Source: Bedellia somnulentella (lineage: Eukaryota > Arthropoda > Insecta > Lepidoptera > Bedelliidae). Taken from it: a stretch of 64,000 bases of DNA. The position numbers and the translations under genes are program-made. The notes below the pieces were generated by a model, which searched no databases, was not told the origin of the DNA, and was given only the letters and a program-made list of their open reading frames with translations. The stretch spans positions 2,108,001-2,172,000 of the forward strand of contig OY755187.1 in the NCBI GenBank assembly GCA_963576735.1, read 5' to 3'. Of this stretch, positions 39,930 through 49,573 are shown in pieces (the stretch's first letter is position 1; each line of letters begins with the position of its first letter).

Positions 39930-40350
39930 GGGAGGTTTTCCTTTTTTTCTTTTTTTCTTCTTCCCTGTTCTCAGGATAGATGGCGCCAGACTAGCTATGT
40001 TACTGGTAGGAACGGAACGTAACACCGTTTTTCACACTTTGATGTAATGATATCGTAAAACGGAACGTACATAAAAACGTTCTGATTTGAAAGTCTAAAT
40101 TAACATCAGTTTAAGCCAAGATAGCTCAAAAGTAAATAAACAAAGACGGTACTTATATTTAACATTCTTTTTGTTGTTTTTACTCGCCAAAAAGTTACTC
40201 TATGGTGCTGTGACACATGTTTATAACGTTGACATTGGCGAAATTATTGTGTGGCAAAATTGTGTGGTAAGTAACGTAGTTACATCAACGCCATCTACAG
40301 AGCTCTAGGAAACTATGTTGTTTTTTTATTTCTCAAAAAGAAAACCTCTC
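39930..40350. mobile_element. Possible second inverted-repeat element
   Basis: GGGAGGTTTTCCTTTTT at the left and AAAAAGAAAACCTCTC at the right. Directly follows the palindrome; no duplication established. Confidence 0.4.
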
Positions 40351-40351
40351 A

Positions 40352-40450
40352 TTACTTAACTACTTTTGGACAATAAGTGGGTTATATATTGTAAAATAAA
40401 GGTTAGTTGGTGAAGGGTCTTCAGCCACATCGCCTAACAATACCTTTGGT
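40352..40450 (-). repeat. SINE-A remnant
   Basis: CTACTTTTGGACAATAAGTG and GGTCTTCAGCCACATCGCC; continuation of the old SINE-A that begins near 39270. Confidence 0.5.
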
Positions 40451-40518
40451 CGACTGGTACTGTCAGGATATTTTGGTAAACTTAGGATTAATAACTGTAT
40501 CGTAGTAGCTTAAAAAAA

Positions 40519-40611
40519 TGCGTTTGAGTCCCATTATGGAAAGAATGACCAAATGGGCCCGAAAGATGGATTTGGCTTTGCAGCTTTCCTTGAACAAAAT
40601 TTCTCTGTGAC
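40519..40611 (+). CDS. Weak candidate small ORF upstream of the 40777 gene
   Basis: ATG after an A-run opens 30 codons, MRLSPIMERMTKWARKMDLA then LQLSLNKISL, stop TGA. Could be a leader ORF or chance; a 101-codon frame on the opposite strand overlaps it. Confidence 0.2.
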
Positions 40612-40776
40612 GTGAAACACCTCTATGACATAAAGTAAAAAAAATCTTTAGTTTTGAAGTTTCTGTCAAGAGCATTAAATGTATTTTTGTTCTGCTTTCA
40701 CAAAAGTTAAAAATTAAACCATGTACTATAATGAAAACTATATGATAATTAAATAAAAGATTCTGCAATATACAAA

Positions 40777-41017
40777 ATGGTTGGATTTTTCACCCCATTC
40801 GGGCCAAAACGAAGCAATCACAGAGAAAGAAAATTCGGGATGATAGAGAATAATTTGAATTGTTATTCGATATGCGACGGTGTTATGCTACCAAGAAATG
40901 TGGAAGAAAATTTCAGTGTGTCCACAAAACATGTAGATAAAATTCTCGAGGTGATTAATAATCCTACAAATATGCTTATCACCGAAATTAACAAGGATAA
41001 ACAAGGACACTTCAGTG
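40777..41017 (+). CDS. Exon 1 of the 40777 gene
   Basis: 241 nt open from the ATG to the GTAAGT donor, protein-like composition. If unspliced the frame would end 23 codons later at 41085 with an Ala/Pro/Lys-rich tail. Confidence 0.6.
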
Positions 41018-41362
41018 GTAAGTTAGAAAATAATATCAAGAAAAGTATTGCAAAACCAGCTCCTGTGCTGCCTGAAACTGAATAGCTTTTGGGGAATTAC
41101 AACGTTCTTTATTTTAAAAAGATTACACATTTTGTATTCAATATTTTTGATCATTAAAGGTATTGGGCTATTTTTGTTTTTTTTATTGTTGATACTTTTA
41201 GATATGATTCCGAAAAAATGTAACCTAGAGTTTTTCAATGTCAATTTTAGGAGTTACAGATGTAAGAGGAGAGGCTTATATTCTCAAATAGCCAATAGGT
41301 TTGATCGTTTTGTCGCCGATTTGACTGGTAGTTCGGTTGGTTGCGGCGTTGCCAATGAATGA
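40777..41362 (+). CDS. Small spliced gene, unrecognised, two possible 3' exons
   Basis: ATG at 40777 (context CAAAATGG, in-frame TAA upstream) opens 80 codons to a strong donor (AGTG then GTAAGTTAG) at 41017. Encodes MVGFFTPFGPKRSNHRERKF, a NLNCYSICDGVMLPRN stretch and KILEVINNPTNMLITEINKD. With an acceptor at 41202 (T-rich tract, TACTTTTAG) the reading frame continues DMIPKKCNLEFFNVN.. to TGA at 41362, 133 residues. With the next acceptor (TCAATTTTAG, exon from 41251) it reads GVTDVRGEAYILK and stops at 41291, 93 residues. Both junctions keep phase; the first has the better pyrimidine tract. No signal peptide or membrane segment, no domain recognised. Basic start and Asn-rich middle. Lies between the palindromes and a Helitron. 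Confidence 0.55.
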
Positions 41363-41400
41363 TGCCATGTAATGACATTTTTATTAATTTTATTTATTCA

Positions 41401-42185
41401 CTAGTGGATCGGGCCCAGCTTCGCATGGGTAGCGTAGTTTTAAAAATATCTGAGGTTTCTTTAATCACTGCTCAACCTTTGTGAAATTTAGTGCAATTTA
41501 AAGCATTCCTGAATAGTGTAGCTTTGTGATTGTGAAAGCGCTTTAATGAACGGTTCAGTATCTCCGAAAATAAAACCATGCAAACAAACAATCAGAGTTA
41601 CAAACTTTGCATACATATACATACAGGGAGTATATGTATACTCCCGGCTAACTTTAAAAAAATATCCTTATAGCATTCACGTGCGACGACAGGGCGCGAT
41701 AGCTTATTTCAAGTATAAGTTTGGTTATTCTATACCGATTTCTATGATTCTTTTTTTATTGAATAGGTAATAATGTAAACTTTTTTTAATGAGAGATGAA
41801 TGAGAGAACTATAAACGCAAGAGTTAACAAATATAATCAGAATGCTCCGAACTGCTAAGCTATCAGGAATTACACGTGTTATTATGAGTCAACCATAAAA
41901 GATAGACATATGCTGCAGAAGGATATTTTTTTAGAAAATTTGATGTATAATATTTCCGTCATACATGATTTCTATGTTACTATGACCACTAAGGCTGCAC
42001 ACGCGACAGAAGCTTAACAAATGGAGTAACTTCCCCCTTTTCCCAAATTTTCCCAAACTTCCCCTTCACTACTCTGCTGAAAAGACTATACTACTATAAC
42101 CTGCCCAGGAGTATGAAAAATAATTCTACCAAGTTTCGTTAAAATCCGTCGAGTAGTTTTTGTTTCCATAAGGAACATACAAACC

Positions 42186-42217
<32 letters not shown>

Positions 42218-42300
42218 TACAGACAAAAATTTTGCTGATTGCATTTTTGGCATCAGTATCGATCACTAATCACCCCCTGATAGTTATTTTGAAAATATAT
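41401..42300 (-). mobile_element. Non-autonomous Helitron, 5'-truncated
   Basis: On the minus strand the 3' end reads CCATGCGAAGCTGGGCCCGA then TCCACTAG followed by T (CTAG end, A/T target). Internal GTACCAAGTTTCGTTAAAAT and a GACA repeat (42187-42228) are shared with 53287-55009. The 5' TCTATAC end is missing. Confidence 0.7.
42187..42228 (+). repeat. GACA microsatellite inside the Helitron
   Basis: About seven GACA units ending in a CATACAGACA variant. Same position in the Helitron copies at 54215-54253 and 54841-54888, so it is part of the element. Confidence 0.8.
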
Positions 42301-42497
42301 TTAAAGTACCTTCATAGTGTGGCACAGCATGTTAAAACATATATTTTCAATAAAAAGAGAAACTTAAATATTTAGATTACAATTGCTAGGTAAATGGTCG
42401 GAAGGTTCCACTAGATGGTGCAGTCGCGCGGTGAACTGTTACCACCGACCAAGTATGCTAAAGCAGCCATGAAGAAGGCGTTCCTTCTATTCTTTTT

Positions 42498-42540
42498 CTT
42501 TTATCCCCTTAAGGGATTTATAGCTGTGAGTATAATATAC
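42498..42540 (+). repeat. SINE-A 3' tip
   Basis: TATCCCCTTAAGGGATTTAT then AGCTGTGAGTATAATATAC. Confidence 0.55.
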
Positions 42541-42793
42541 ACAATAACGAAGTTGGGTAAAAAGTCTCCCATAAAAGTAAAGGAAAAATACGTGGGATTT
42601 TTTTCGACCATGCAACTAAGGCATGAAAAGAAGGGCCATATTTGTCTAAATACCTATTGTTTAAAACAGTAATACTTTACAAAAATAAACTAATTACAAT
42701 CCAGATCTTTTAAAGGGGACAAAACGAAAACTTTGAGGTAATCGGACTATTGCGACATTTTTACCCAACAATACCCTTTGACCCACAAAATAT

Positions 42794-42935
42794 CATACAT
42801 ACATATACTCACGGCCGTAAATACCAAAAAGGGGTAACCAGAGTTTCAGAGCTAGAAACTCCTCAGCCGCATTTGGAAGTTAATAGGGGAGAAGATGGAA
42901 AAAAAAGTATCGTTGGTGATGGGTCTCAAGTCTAA
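42794..42935 (-). repeat. SINE-A variant, 5'-truncated
   Basis: CATACATACATATACTCACG, GTTTCAGAGCTAGAAACTCC and TCGTTGGTGATGGGTCTC. Confidence 0.8.
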
Positions 42936-43079
42936 AGACAAGTGTAATCATATTTTTTACCGACTTAACTGGGATTAAAGTCGCGCAGCAAGGACTGCTA
43001 CCGCCGACCGCGAAACATAGTGGTAGCAGAGATATATTAGTATTGATAAGAGCGACAGAAACGACATGATAGGAGAATG

Positions 43080-43419
43080 GGTAGGACACCCGCCCGTGAA
43101 CATACAGGCGTTAGTTCAAATCCTGGGTCGGGCCTACACCAATTTGTCTTTTCTAACGTCATATGTGTTGTTAATTCATCATGGTTGTTAACGTTGAGGG
43201 AAAACATCGTGAGGAAACCCACATGGCAGAGTTGTACTTAGCCATGTGACAGTATTCGTACAAAACGGCGATAGGCCTACCCCCTATCACGTGAGTACTG
43301 TCTAAGCAAAACGTGCGTACCTACTTTGGACACTAGGTGGCGCTGTCACGTTGTATTGGTACCTCTGCCAACCCTTTCGGGGATAAACGGCGTGAACGTT
43401 TATGTTTATGTTATGTTAT
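43080..43419 (+). repeat. SINE-B copy
   Basis: GTTCAAATCCTGGGTCGGGC (B box) through CATCGTGAGGAAACCCACAT to AACCCTTTCGGGGATAAACG, GCGTGAACG and a TTATG tail. The A box region is degraded. Confidence 0.8.
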
Positions 43420-43668
43420 TAGAGCGAAGCTCCATGTACCTCCGAGTTTTCATTCGCTTGTCGGGGAAATCCTCCAAAACCATAGATCAGGACCAAATTT
43501 TGCACGATGGTTACCCACACTGAATTTCTTAGACAATAATATTCCAGTACGGAATATTATCGTGAAGTAATAATCACATAATTTCCCATGTTAGTCTATC
43601 GGAGCCCTAGCGAGTATTCGACAATCGCTTGCCACTTAGCTCAGAGTTAGCATCTCATATCATTCATG

Positions 43669-44671
43669 GGATATGAGATGATAGATCTCTAGGGGTGTTC
43701 GACAGGGTTGTGTGGCTTCTCCGTGGCTCTTCAATTTGTTCATGGACGACTGTTTGAAAGAACTGCGCGAAAGTGATTATGGACTGAAAATGAGAGGGTT
43801 CATCATTAAATGCCTCTTATACGCTGACGATCAAGTGTTACTTGCATCAACGGTAAATGAGTTGCAGGAGATGGTGAACATTGCGTGTAAGTCTTTCGAA
43901 AGAAAGGGAATGAGAGTGAATGTGGACAAAACCAAAACAATGGTTTTTGAAAGAGAGGAAAGTATGACAGAATGTGACATTGTTATAAATGGTAAGAAAG
44001 TGGAACAAGTGAAAGAATTTGTATATCTGGGGAGTTTGTTTACTAGGGATGGAAAATGTGAGGAAGATATTGAAAGGAGAGTTAAAAAGGGAAACGCGGT
44101 GAATGGAGCCATGAACAGTCTGATGTTGAGCCAGTCGTTGTCAGAAAAGGCTCGAATGGCTGTGCATAATGCTGTTCTGGTTCCCACGCTGATGTATGGT
44201 AGTGAATGTTGGGCATGGCAGAAGAAGCATGAAAGTAGAGTTAATGCAGTGGAAATGAGATCCCTCAGAAGTATATGTAATGTAAGGCTGTGTGATAGAG
44301 TGAGAAATACTGTGATCCGTGAACGAGTAGGTTTGAAAGATGACGTAGTATGCAAGATAGAAAAAGGAATGTTGAGGTGGTTTGGGCACATAGAGAGGAT
44401 GGATGAAAACAAAGTAGCGAAAGAGATATATAGAGCCGATGTGGATGGGAATGTTAGTAGAGGACGGCCTCGTAAAACGTTTCTGGACCAGATAGAAAAC
44501 GTTCTTATAAAGGCGGGGGTCCGAAGTGAGAAGAATAAAAGAGCATGTATGAGAAGGATAATGAATGTAAGGGAAGCAAGAGAGGTTTGTCAAGATCGTA
44601 CTAAGTGGCGATCGATAGTCTCTGCCTACCCCAATGGGAATAATGGGCGTGAGTATAAGTAAGTAAGTAAG
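43669..44671 (+). mobile_element. RTE-type LINE, 5'-truncated, 11-bp target duplication
   Basis: The best LINE copy in the window. Flanked by TATCATTCATG at 43658-43668 and 44672-44682. The 5' junction has a 15-bp extra piece that mirrors flanking DNA. The 3' end is CTCTGCCTACCCCAATGGGA, ATAATGGGCGTGAGTATAAG and a TAAG tail. A non-A simple-repeat tail and lack of RNase H point to the RTE clade. Confidence 0.9.
43712..44662 (+). CDS. C-terminal half of an RTE-type reverse transcriptase
   Basis: 316 codons, open to the TAA just before the tail. Begins inside the reverse transcriptase domain after the RQGC-type motif (MASPWLFNLFMDDCLKELRE); the ATG is an internal methionine, the true start having been lost by 5' truncation. 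YADD at about residues 37-40 is the catalytic palm motif. Next come the thumb region with EFVYLGSLFTRDGKCEEDIE, VPTLMYGSECWAWQ, RSLRSICNVR, GMLRWFGHIERMDENK and GRPRKTFLDQI, and the end EAREVCQDRTKWRSIVSAYP. Such proteins copy LINE RNA into DNA at a nicked target. Missing the N-terminal endonuclease and fingers, so this copy cannot be autonomous, but the lack of stops shows it is young. A 193-codon frame on the other strand is a shadow. Confidence 0.9.
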   Translation: MASPWLFNLFMDDCLKELRESDYGLKMRGFIIKCLLYADDQVLLASTVNELQEMVNIACKSFERKGMRVNVDKTKTMVFEREESMTECDIVINGKKVEQVKEFVYLGSLFTRDGKCEEDIERRVKKGNAVNGAMNSLMLSQSLSEKARMAVHNAVLVPTLMYGSECWAWQKKHESRVNAVEMRSLRSICNVRLCDRVRNTVIRERVGLKDDVVCKIEKGMLRWFGHIERMDENKVAKEIYRADVDGNVSRGRPRKTFLDQIENVLIKAGVRSEKNKRACMRRIMNVREAREVCQDRTKWRSIVSAYPNGNNGREYK

Positions 44672-44704
44672 TATCATTCATGCCTACCCTTTGCTTTATA
44701 TTTT

Positions 44705-44860
44705 TTTTATATAACGTTTGCATATATCCTAAGGTTGAACCCAAAGATGGTTGCTAGAGCTTTAGCATTAGAATTTTTTTAGCCGCATCTAGAAGTAGAG
44801 TGGGGAAAGGATTACTAAATAAAGGTTATTTATTGGTGATGGGTGATAGTCCCCTATTCA
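44705..44860 (-). repeat. Ancient SINE-A remnant
   Basis: GATGGTTGCTAGAGCTTTAG, AAGTAGAGTGGGGAAAGG and GGTGATGGGTGATAG. Confidence 0.5.
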
Positions 44861-44933
44861 ACCGCGGGGAGAAATATATAATACACATGAAAAAAGTTAT
44901 ATCAATACTGGTAATTAAAACTTCCCAATTTCG

Positions 44934-45000
44934 TGCTGCAAAGGGAACATTAAGCCGTTGGTCCCGGCTACTATCACGGTAGTATTCGCAGTCTTCTACG
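44934..45000 (+). repeat. Fragment of the moth-type tRNA-SINE body
   Basis: ACATTAAGCCGTTGGTCCCG and GCTACTATCACGGTAGTA match 32930-32960. Confidence 0.55.
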
Positions 45001-45059
45001 CGTCTTCTATGTTTTTTTAAATATATTTTGAACATCCAAAAAATATTATAATGCAATTT

Positions 45060-45900
45060 TTATAATTTACGAACGCCTGAAACAATTTGTCTTGATGATG
45101 GAATGATTGCTTAGCTTAGCAGGAGAAGGATATTTTTAATCTCGTTAAAAACTTTTACTATTGGTACCTTCAGAACAAAATACAGGCTATGTTTCATCGT
45201 GCATACATTCAATATAACACTACCCATCCGAATAAAGAGCAGACTACTAGTATATTGTAATTGTAAACATATTTTTTATGATGACAAAGAATCAGGGTGT
45301 AGAAAAAGGATGAGTTACCTGGATCTTCGATATAAGTAAGTAAGCAAATACGAAATTCTGCAGCTACAAACATAATAATAACCATAGTATTTTCTAAGAT
45401 TTTCACGATTGCACATTATAATTGAAACAACTATTGATTTTCGGATATTTTAATCGCGTGTTATTACATTATTACGTTATTACGTCGGGCACGTTTCGAA
45501 AACTTTTCAGTTATCATGGTCACGGGTAATAATAACCATACAAATTTTAAATTCAATTCTCTCAGACTCAAAAGAGTTTTGCTGACGCTCTCTCGCACGC
45601 TGTGTTGGTGTGGTGCTCGCCCGTCTCACGTGCTTGTCTGTTGTCAGTCGGTGCTGTCACATGACCTGCCCAGCCCAAATGACTAAGATATATCTTTCGG
45701 TTAAACGTTTGATAGCGCGGAATATTTGGATATAAGTCTTTTCTTTCCTTTAATAACATCTTTTATTTATGTATAAGTCTTCCGTTAGAAAAAAAAACAT
45801 TTTTATTTATAGCGAGTAATTATTGACACAAATAAGATATGAGCTAGGAACATTAAGTATCTCAGTGGGAAGAGAAATTCTCCTGGCCTCCTGCTAAGGC
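45060..45900. other. Stretch without an assigned gene
   Basis: A SINE-C tail piece (TCTTTCCTTTAATAACATCT) lies at 45740. A 63-codon minus-strand frame at 45568-45759 overlaps it and is not called. Confidence 0.35.
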
Positions 45901-45911
45901 TTAGAAAAAAA

Positions 45912-46112
45912 AGGTCTCACCTACTTGGGTACGCAGAAAAAAAATAAAAAAGAAATCCCCAACCAGTTCCAACCTAGTAAAGAGCGTCCGATTCAAAGTT
46001 TTCTTTACGGATTCACCAGAAACTCTACGATGGTATCCTACGTTCCAAAAAAGAATAAAGCCGTTATTTTGATATCTTCCATGCACCACTCCAAAGAAAC
46101 TGATGACTAGTG
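45912..46112 (+). pseudogene. piggyBac transposase fragment
   Basis: The frame GLTYLGTQKKNKKEIPNQFQ, then SFLYGF and MVSYVPKKNKAVILISSMHH matches the piggyBac/PGBD transposase region ..GT.RKNK.EIP..F...LVSYVPKK.K.V.LLSTMH., which precedes the last catalytic aspartate block. It ends in a stop (TAG) after KETDD where the family continues. No upstream DDE segments or terminal repeats are seen, so a relic. Confidence 0.75.
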
Positions 46113-46519
46113 CCTGTGCTATGTTCTTCACTCCAGAAGTAATTAGTATATCTTCACCTCAGCAGCGATATACGTTATAATGGGTTATGGTTACTTACTT
46201 ACTTATAATTACGCCCATTATTCTCATTAAGGTAGGCAGAGACTATCGATCGCCACTTAGTACGATCTTGACAAACCTCTCTTGCTTCCCTTACATTCTT
46301 CTCACTTTGGACCCTTTATAAGAACGTTTTTTATCAGATCTAGAAACGTTTTACGAGACCTTCTTCTACTAACAATCCCATCCACATTGGCTCTATATAT
46401 CTCTTTCGCTACTTTATTTTCATGCCCAAACCACCTTAACATTCCTTTTTCTATCTTGCATACTACGTCATGGGTTGTATGCATCAAGTCTTCAACACAG
46501 ATACATTTTTGGCAAAAAA

Positions 46520-46890
46520 ACCAAAAAGTGTATTGCCACTACATTGATTTGGAGAAGGCGTATGATAGGGTAATGAGAAAGTGTTTGTGGAAGGTGTTGT
46601 ATAAGTTCGGTTTATGTGCATTGGAGTCACTATATGAGGATTCTAATGCATGTGTGAGAGTAAACGGAGAAGACACGGACTGGTTCGAGATCTCTAGGAA
46701 TGTTCGTCAGGGTTGTGTGGTTTCTTCATGGCTCTTCAATTTCTTCATGGACGACTGTTTGAAAGAACTGCGCGAAAGTGATCATGGACTGAAAATGAGA
46801 GGGTTCATCATTGAATGCCTCTTATACGCTGACGATCAAGTGCTACTTGCATCAACGGTAAATGTTGCAGGAGATGGTGAACACTGCGTG
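46520..46890 (+). pseudogene. Reverse transcriptase fragment of the inverted LINE part
   Basis: Open from KCIAT-like start through YIDLEKAYDRV (motif A, palm), CVRVNGEDTDWFEISRNVRQ GC (motif B region) to YADD, then broken by the insertion at 46893. It supplies the motif A part that the 43669 copy lacks. N-terminal 80 residues of the open frame (from 46282) are antisense LINE and not real. Confidence 0.8.
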
Positions 46891-46892
46891 TA

Positions 46893-47361
46893 AAGCGGCC
46901 AGTACACAATGGCCGACGATGGGCCACGCTTCGCAATTGGCAATTGTAGGCCACGATCAATTGGTGTTTACACAATGGGCCATTGCTCATTACTGCCTGG
47001 CAATCCACTTGCGACGGACGACGAAGTAATTATGGCTGCAGCTATTTATTTATTATGTATGTATGTAATTTATTTTATTTATGGCGCTATTTATGTTATT
47101 TTTACGTCATATAGTGATTATAAATACATTTTGCAATAAAATATTCCAAAAAAGTATAAGTATCTCTGAGCGGCCATATCATTGTGGAAACACCACCGGC
47201 CATGCTACGCCACGATTCCTTTGAAGTGTGCCCGAAAAACCGACAACTTCGCCATTGCGCGCCACGATCGGCAATTGTCCGCCATCATACACCATTGCCC
47301 CCTGTACACAGTGGCGATGGCGAGCAGTGGGCCATCGTCGGCCATTGTGTACTGGCCGCTT
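46893..47361. mobile_element. DNA transposon (MITE) with AAGCGGCCAGTACACAATGG ends
   Basis: 469 bp. Terminal inverted repeats AAGCGGCCAGTACACAATGG followed by CCGACGATGGGCCA, mirrored at 47330-47361. Flanked by TA on both sides (or TAA/TTA if read one base shorter), suggesting a TA- or TWA-target superfamily. Inside are many GGCCATTG/CAATTGGC repeats and no transposase. It splits the LINE coding sequence, so it is younger than the LINE. Confidence 0.8.
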
Positions 47362-47819
47362 TAGTCTTTCGAAATAAAGGGAATGAGAGTGAATGTGGAC
47401 AAAACCAAAACAATGGTGTTTGAGAGAGAGGAAAGTATGACCGAATGTGAGATTGTAATAAGTGGTAAGAAAGTGGAACAAGTGAAAGAATTTGTATAAC
47501 TGGGGAGTTTGTTTACTAGGGATGGAAAATGTGAGGAAGATATTGAAAGGAGAGTTAAAAGGGGAAATGCGGTGAATGGAGCCATAAACGGTCTGATGTC
47601 GAGCCCGTCGTTGTCAGAAAAGGTTCGAATGGCTGTGCATAATGCTGTTCTGGTTCCTACGCTGATGTATGGTAGTAAATGTTGGGCTTGGCAGAAGAGG
47701 CATGAAAATAGAAAAGAAGAAGTATGTGTAATGTGAGGTTGTGTGATAGAGTGAGAAATAGTGTGATTCATGAACGAGTAGGTGTGAAAGATGACGTAGT
47801 ATGGTTACATTTGATACTA

Positions 47820-48570
47820 TACAAAAGCTTTTGCTTTATATATCCACCGCCTTTCAAAATTCTATTAAATTAATTATAAGGCTGAATCACCAATATTTAC
47901 TCTTATCTTTGTCTTTGCATTAATCGGGTAAATCCCCTACATTTTCCACTATTATTTGTGCAAAAAATGTACTTCAACCTCTAACACAACGTGAGAATCT
48001 GTTAGTTCGATTCTGTTTGATATAATCATCCCATCCCAGGTTTTCCAGGGTAACATAAAACATTGACTAATCTTCCGCTGTTCCCGAGACTGACTCATTA
48101 GGCTACCACGTGTAAGGTTTTCTCAAACGATGCCTTCACTTCCTACTACTAAAGTTATCAACTCTTTCAACAAGACTAGATACTTTTACCACTTTAAACT
48201 TTAGACTCTACCAGTGAACTTGGATTGATTATTGTCCTGCATAATGCAACATTATTGTTCATTGTACATACTTGCGCGTAAACTTTTCAATTCGACGCGT
48301 CTTATTTTCAATTCAATACACGAAACGCAACAAGACTAAAAATTGTCGATTCAAACAAGTTGTAATGAATACTCTTATGTATCATTCCCGCCATTATTCG
48401 GTAGTTCACGCGGCTTTTCAAAGATGGCGGCGGACTTTGAGTTGCGCGCGCACTCGCGGTAGCGGGAGTTTCAATACTTTTTGTTTGATATCGAATAGCA
48501 TCTTAATTACATTAAAAACTTCTTTTGTATTTTGAGGGTTTCCAATCATGCAAACAGGTTTTGGTACTAA
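47820..48570. other. Unassigned stretch with a GC-rich patch
   Basis: 48410-48470 is GC-rich in AT-rich DNA and contains AAGATGGCGGC (the YY1-type motif) starting a 12-codon ORF. Possibly a promoter, but no transcript is supported. 48100-48150 has weak SINE-core resemblance. Confidence 0.25.
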
Positions 48571-48579
48571 TTAATTTGC

Positions 48580-48755
48580 TGTGTAGTGGCGGTTTAGAAA
48601 AGCACTACCCCATTTTTTCCCGTGGGTATGTGTAAGAGGCGACTAAGGGGCGATGCGGTTGGAGATCCATCACCAAAAACCATTAATTTACAATATTTCC
48701 CCCTCTCCACTTCCGGAAGTGGCTGAGGAATCCTTTATTTCGAAGCTCTTGTACA
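48580..48755 (+). repeat. SINE-A, diverged
   Basis: GCTGTGTAGTGGCGGTTTAG, GGGGCGATGCGGTTGGAGAT and GTGGCTGAGGAATCC; the tail is lost. Confidence 0.75.
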
Positions 48756-49008
48756 TACTAAACTTGTCAAGAATGTTCAACGGCCAAGTCACGTAAAATT
48801 AACTATAATAATCGCAGTAAGGAACCTTAGACTTGGCTCCACTTATTTCAGAGATTTCATTACTTTTTATAGATAAACAAGCAGCTCTTGGCTAGTTTTT
48901 TACAGAATGTTTTTGGTGGGTTTTTATTTACGGAATCTTTTCCCTTAAATACCGCTTTCAGCCATTATAGCATTGAGTGTAAGCAAGTATCATTTAAACA
49001 TTTGAAAA

Positions 49009-49430
49009 CCGCTGTGTAGTGTCGGCTTAATTTAGTACTACCCCATGTCTTCCCATGAATGATCTTAAGAGTTTTGGGGCTGTCTGAGTGATTTTGCGTC
49101 GATGTTGGAGACCCCTCATCAAAAACGATTAATTTACAAAATTTTCCCCACTTAAGAGCTTATTCCATTACACTTTGTCGTTTCTGAATTCAGACGTCCT
49201 TCGAAGTTACTACCGCAGACGCTTGTTATTCCACTACACAAATTTGTCTACTTTTCAGAAGCCTAGCGTTCTGAACGTTATTCCATTAGTCTGAATTCAG
49301 ATTCTGTGGCTCTCAGACGTCTTCATTCAGACAAACGGAACAAGCTCTTTAACTTCCAAAAGTGGCTGAAGAATTTTCTGAATCTGAAGTTCTGGCTACA
49401 GCTTTTAGGAATTTATACCCTAAATTAACA
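49009..49430 (+). repeat. SINE-A split by a Harbinger-like MITE
   Basis: 49009-49154 and 49349-49430 (ACTTCCAAAAGTGGCTGAAG, GGAATTTATACCC) form one SINE-A after removal of the MITE and one TTA. Confidence 0.8.
49155..49348. mobile_element. PIF/Harbinger-like MITE, copy 1 (TTA duplication)
   Basis: 194 bp with ends AGAGCTTATTCC / GGAACAAGCTCT, flanked by TTA at 49152-49154 and 49349-49351. Removing it restores the SINE-A word CCCACTTAACTTCC. Copy 2 of the same length is at 62941-63134. Three-base TWA targets define PIF/Harbinger. Confidence 0.85.
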
Positions 49431-49573
49431 TATATGTATATTTATGCAAAATCGCTGTAGAAACTTAATCACATCTGCTTGCAAATTATTTTCTAGTGTC
49501 ATAATTCATCACACTTAACCATGATTACAAAAGAAAATCAAAAGATTTCAGCAATCAAAAATCACCTCTCACG

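Larger units (their letters stand above)
46195..47800 (-). mobile_element. RTE-type LINE with twin-priming inversion
   Basis: 46195-46480 is the LINE 3' end on the minus strand (TAAG tail, back to GATGACGTAGTATGCAAGATAG). 46481-47800 is the preceding LINE part on the plus strand, ending GTGAAAGATGACGTAGTATG: the same point where the other half begins. ATGGTTAC flanks the whole at 46187-46194 and 47801-47808. Reverse transcriptase words: HYIDLEKAYDRVMRKCLW, NVRQGCV, LLYADDQVLLAS. Several frameshifts. A DNA element at 46893-47361 interrupts it. Confidence 0.85.

Noticed and set aside
40463..40768. 101-codon minus frame upstream of the 40777 gene
   Set aside because: Phe/Ile/Leu-rich translation of AT-rich DNA, overlapping a small plus-strand frame; no resemblance to a family.
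42187..42228. CRISPR-like array from the GACA repeats
   Set aside because: Simple microsatellite inside Helitrons with no spacers; eukaryotic context.
42415..42672. 85-codon plus frame
   Set aside because: It runs through a SINE-A 3' tip.
43831..44677. 193- and 178-codon frames on the minus strand
   Set aside because: They lie opposite the reverse transcriptase frame and are its shadows.
46282..46480. First 65 codons of the 203-codon plus frame
   Set aside because: This part is the antisense of the LINE 3' end, joined by the twin-priming inversion; only the part from about 46520 is true reverse transcriptase.
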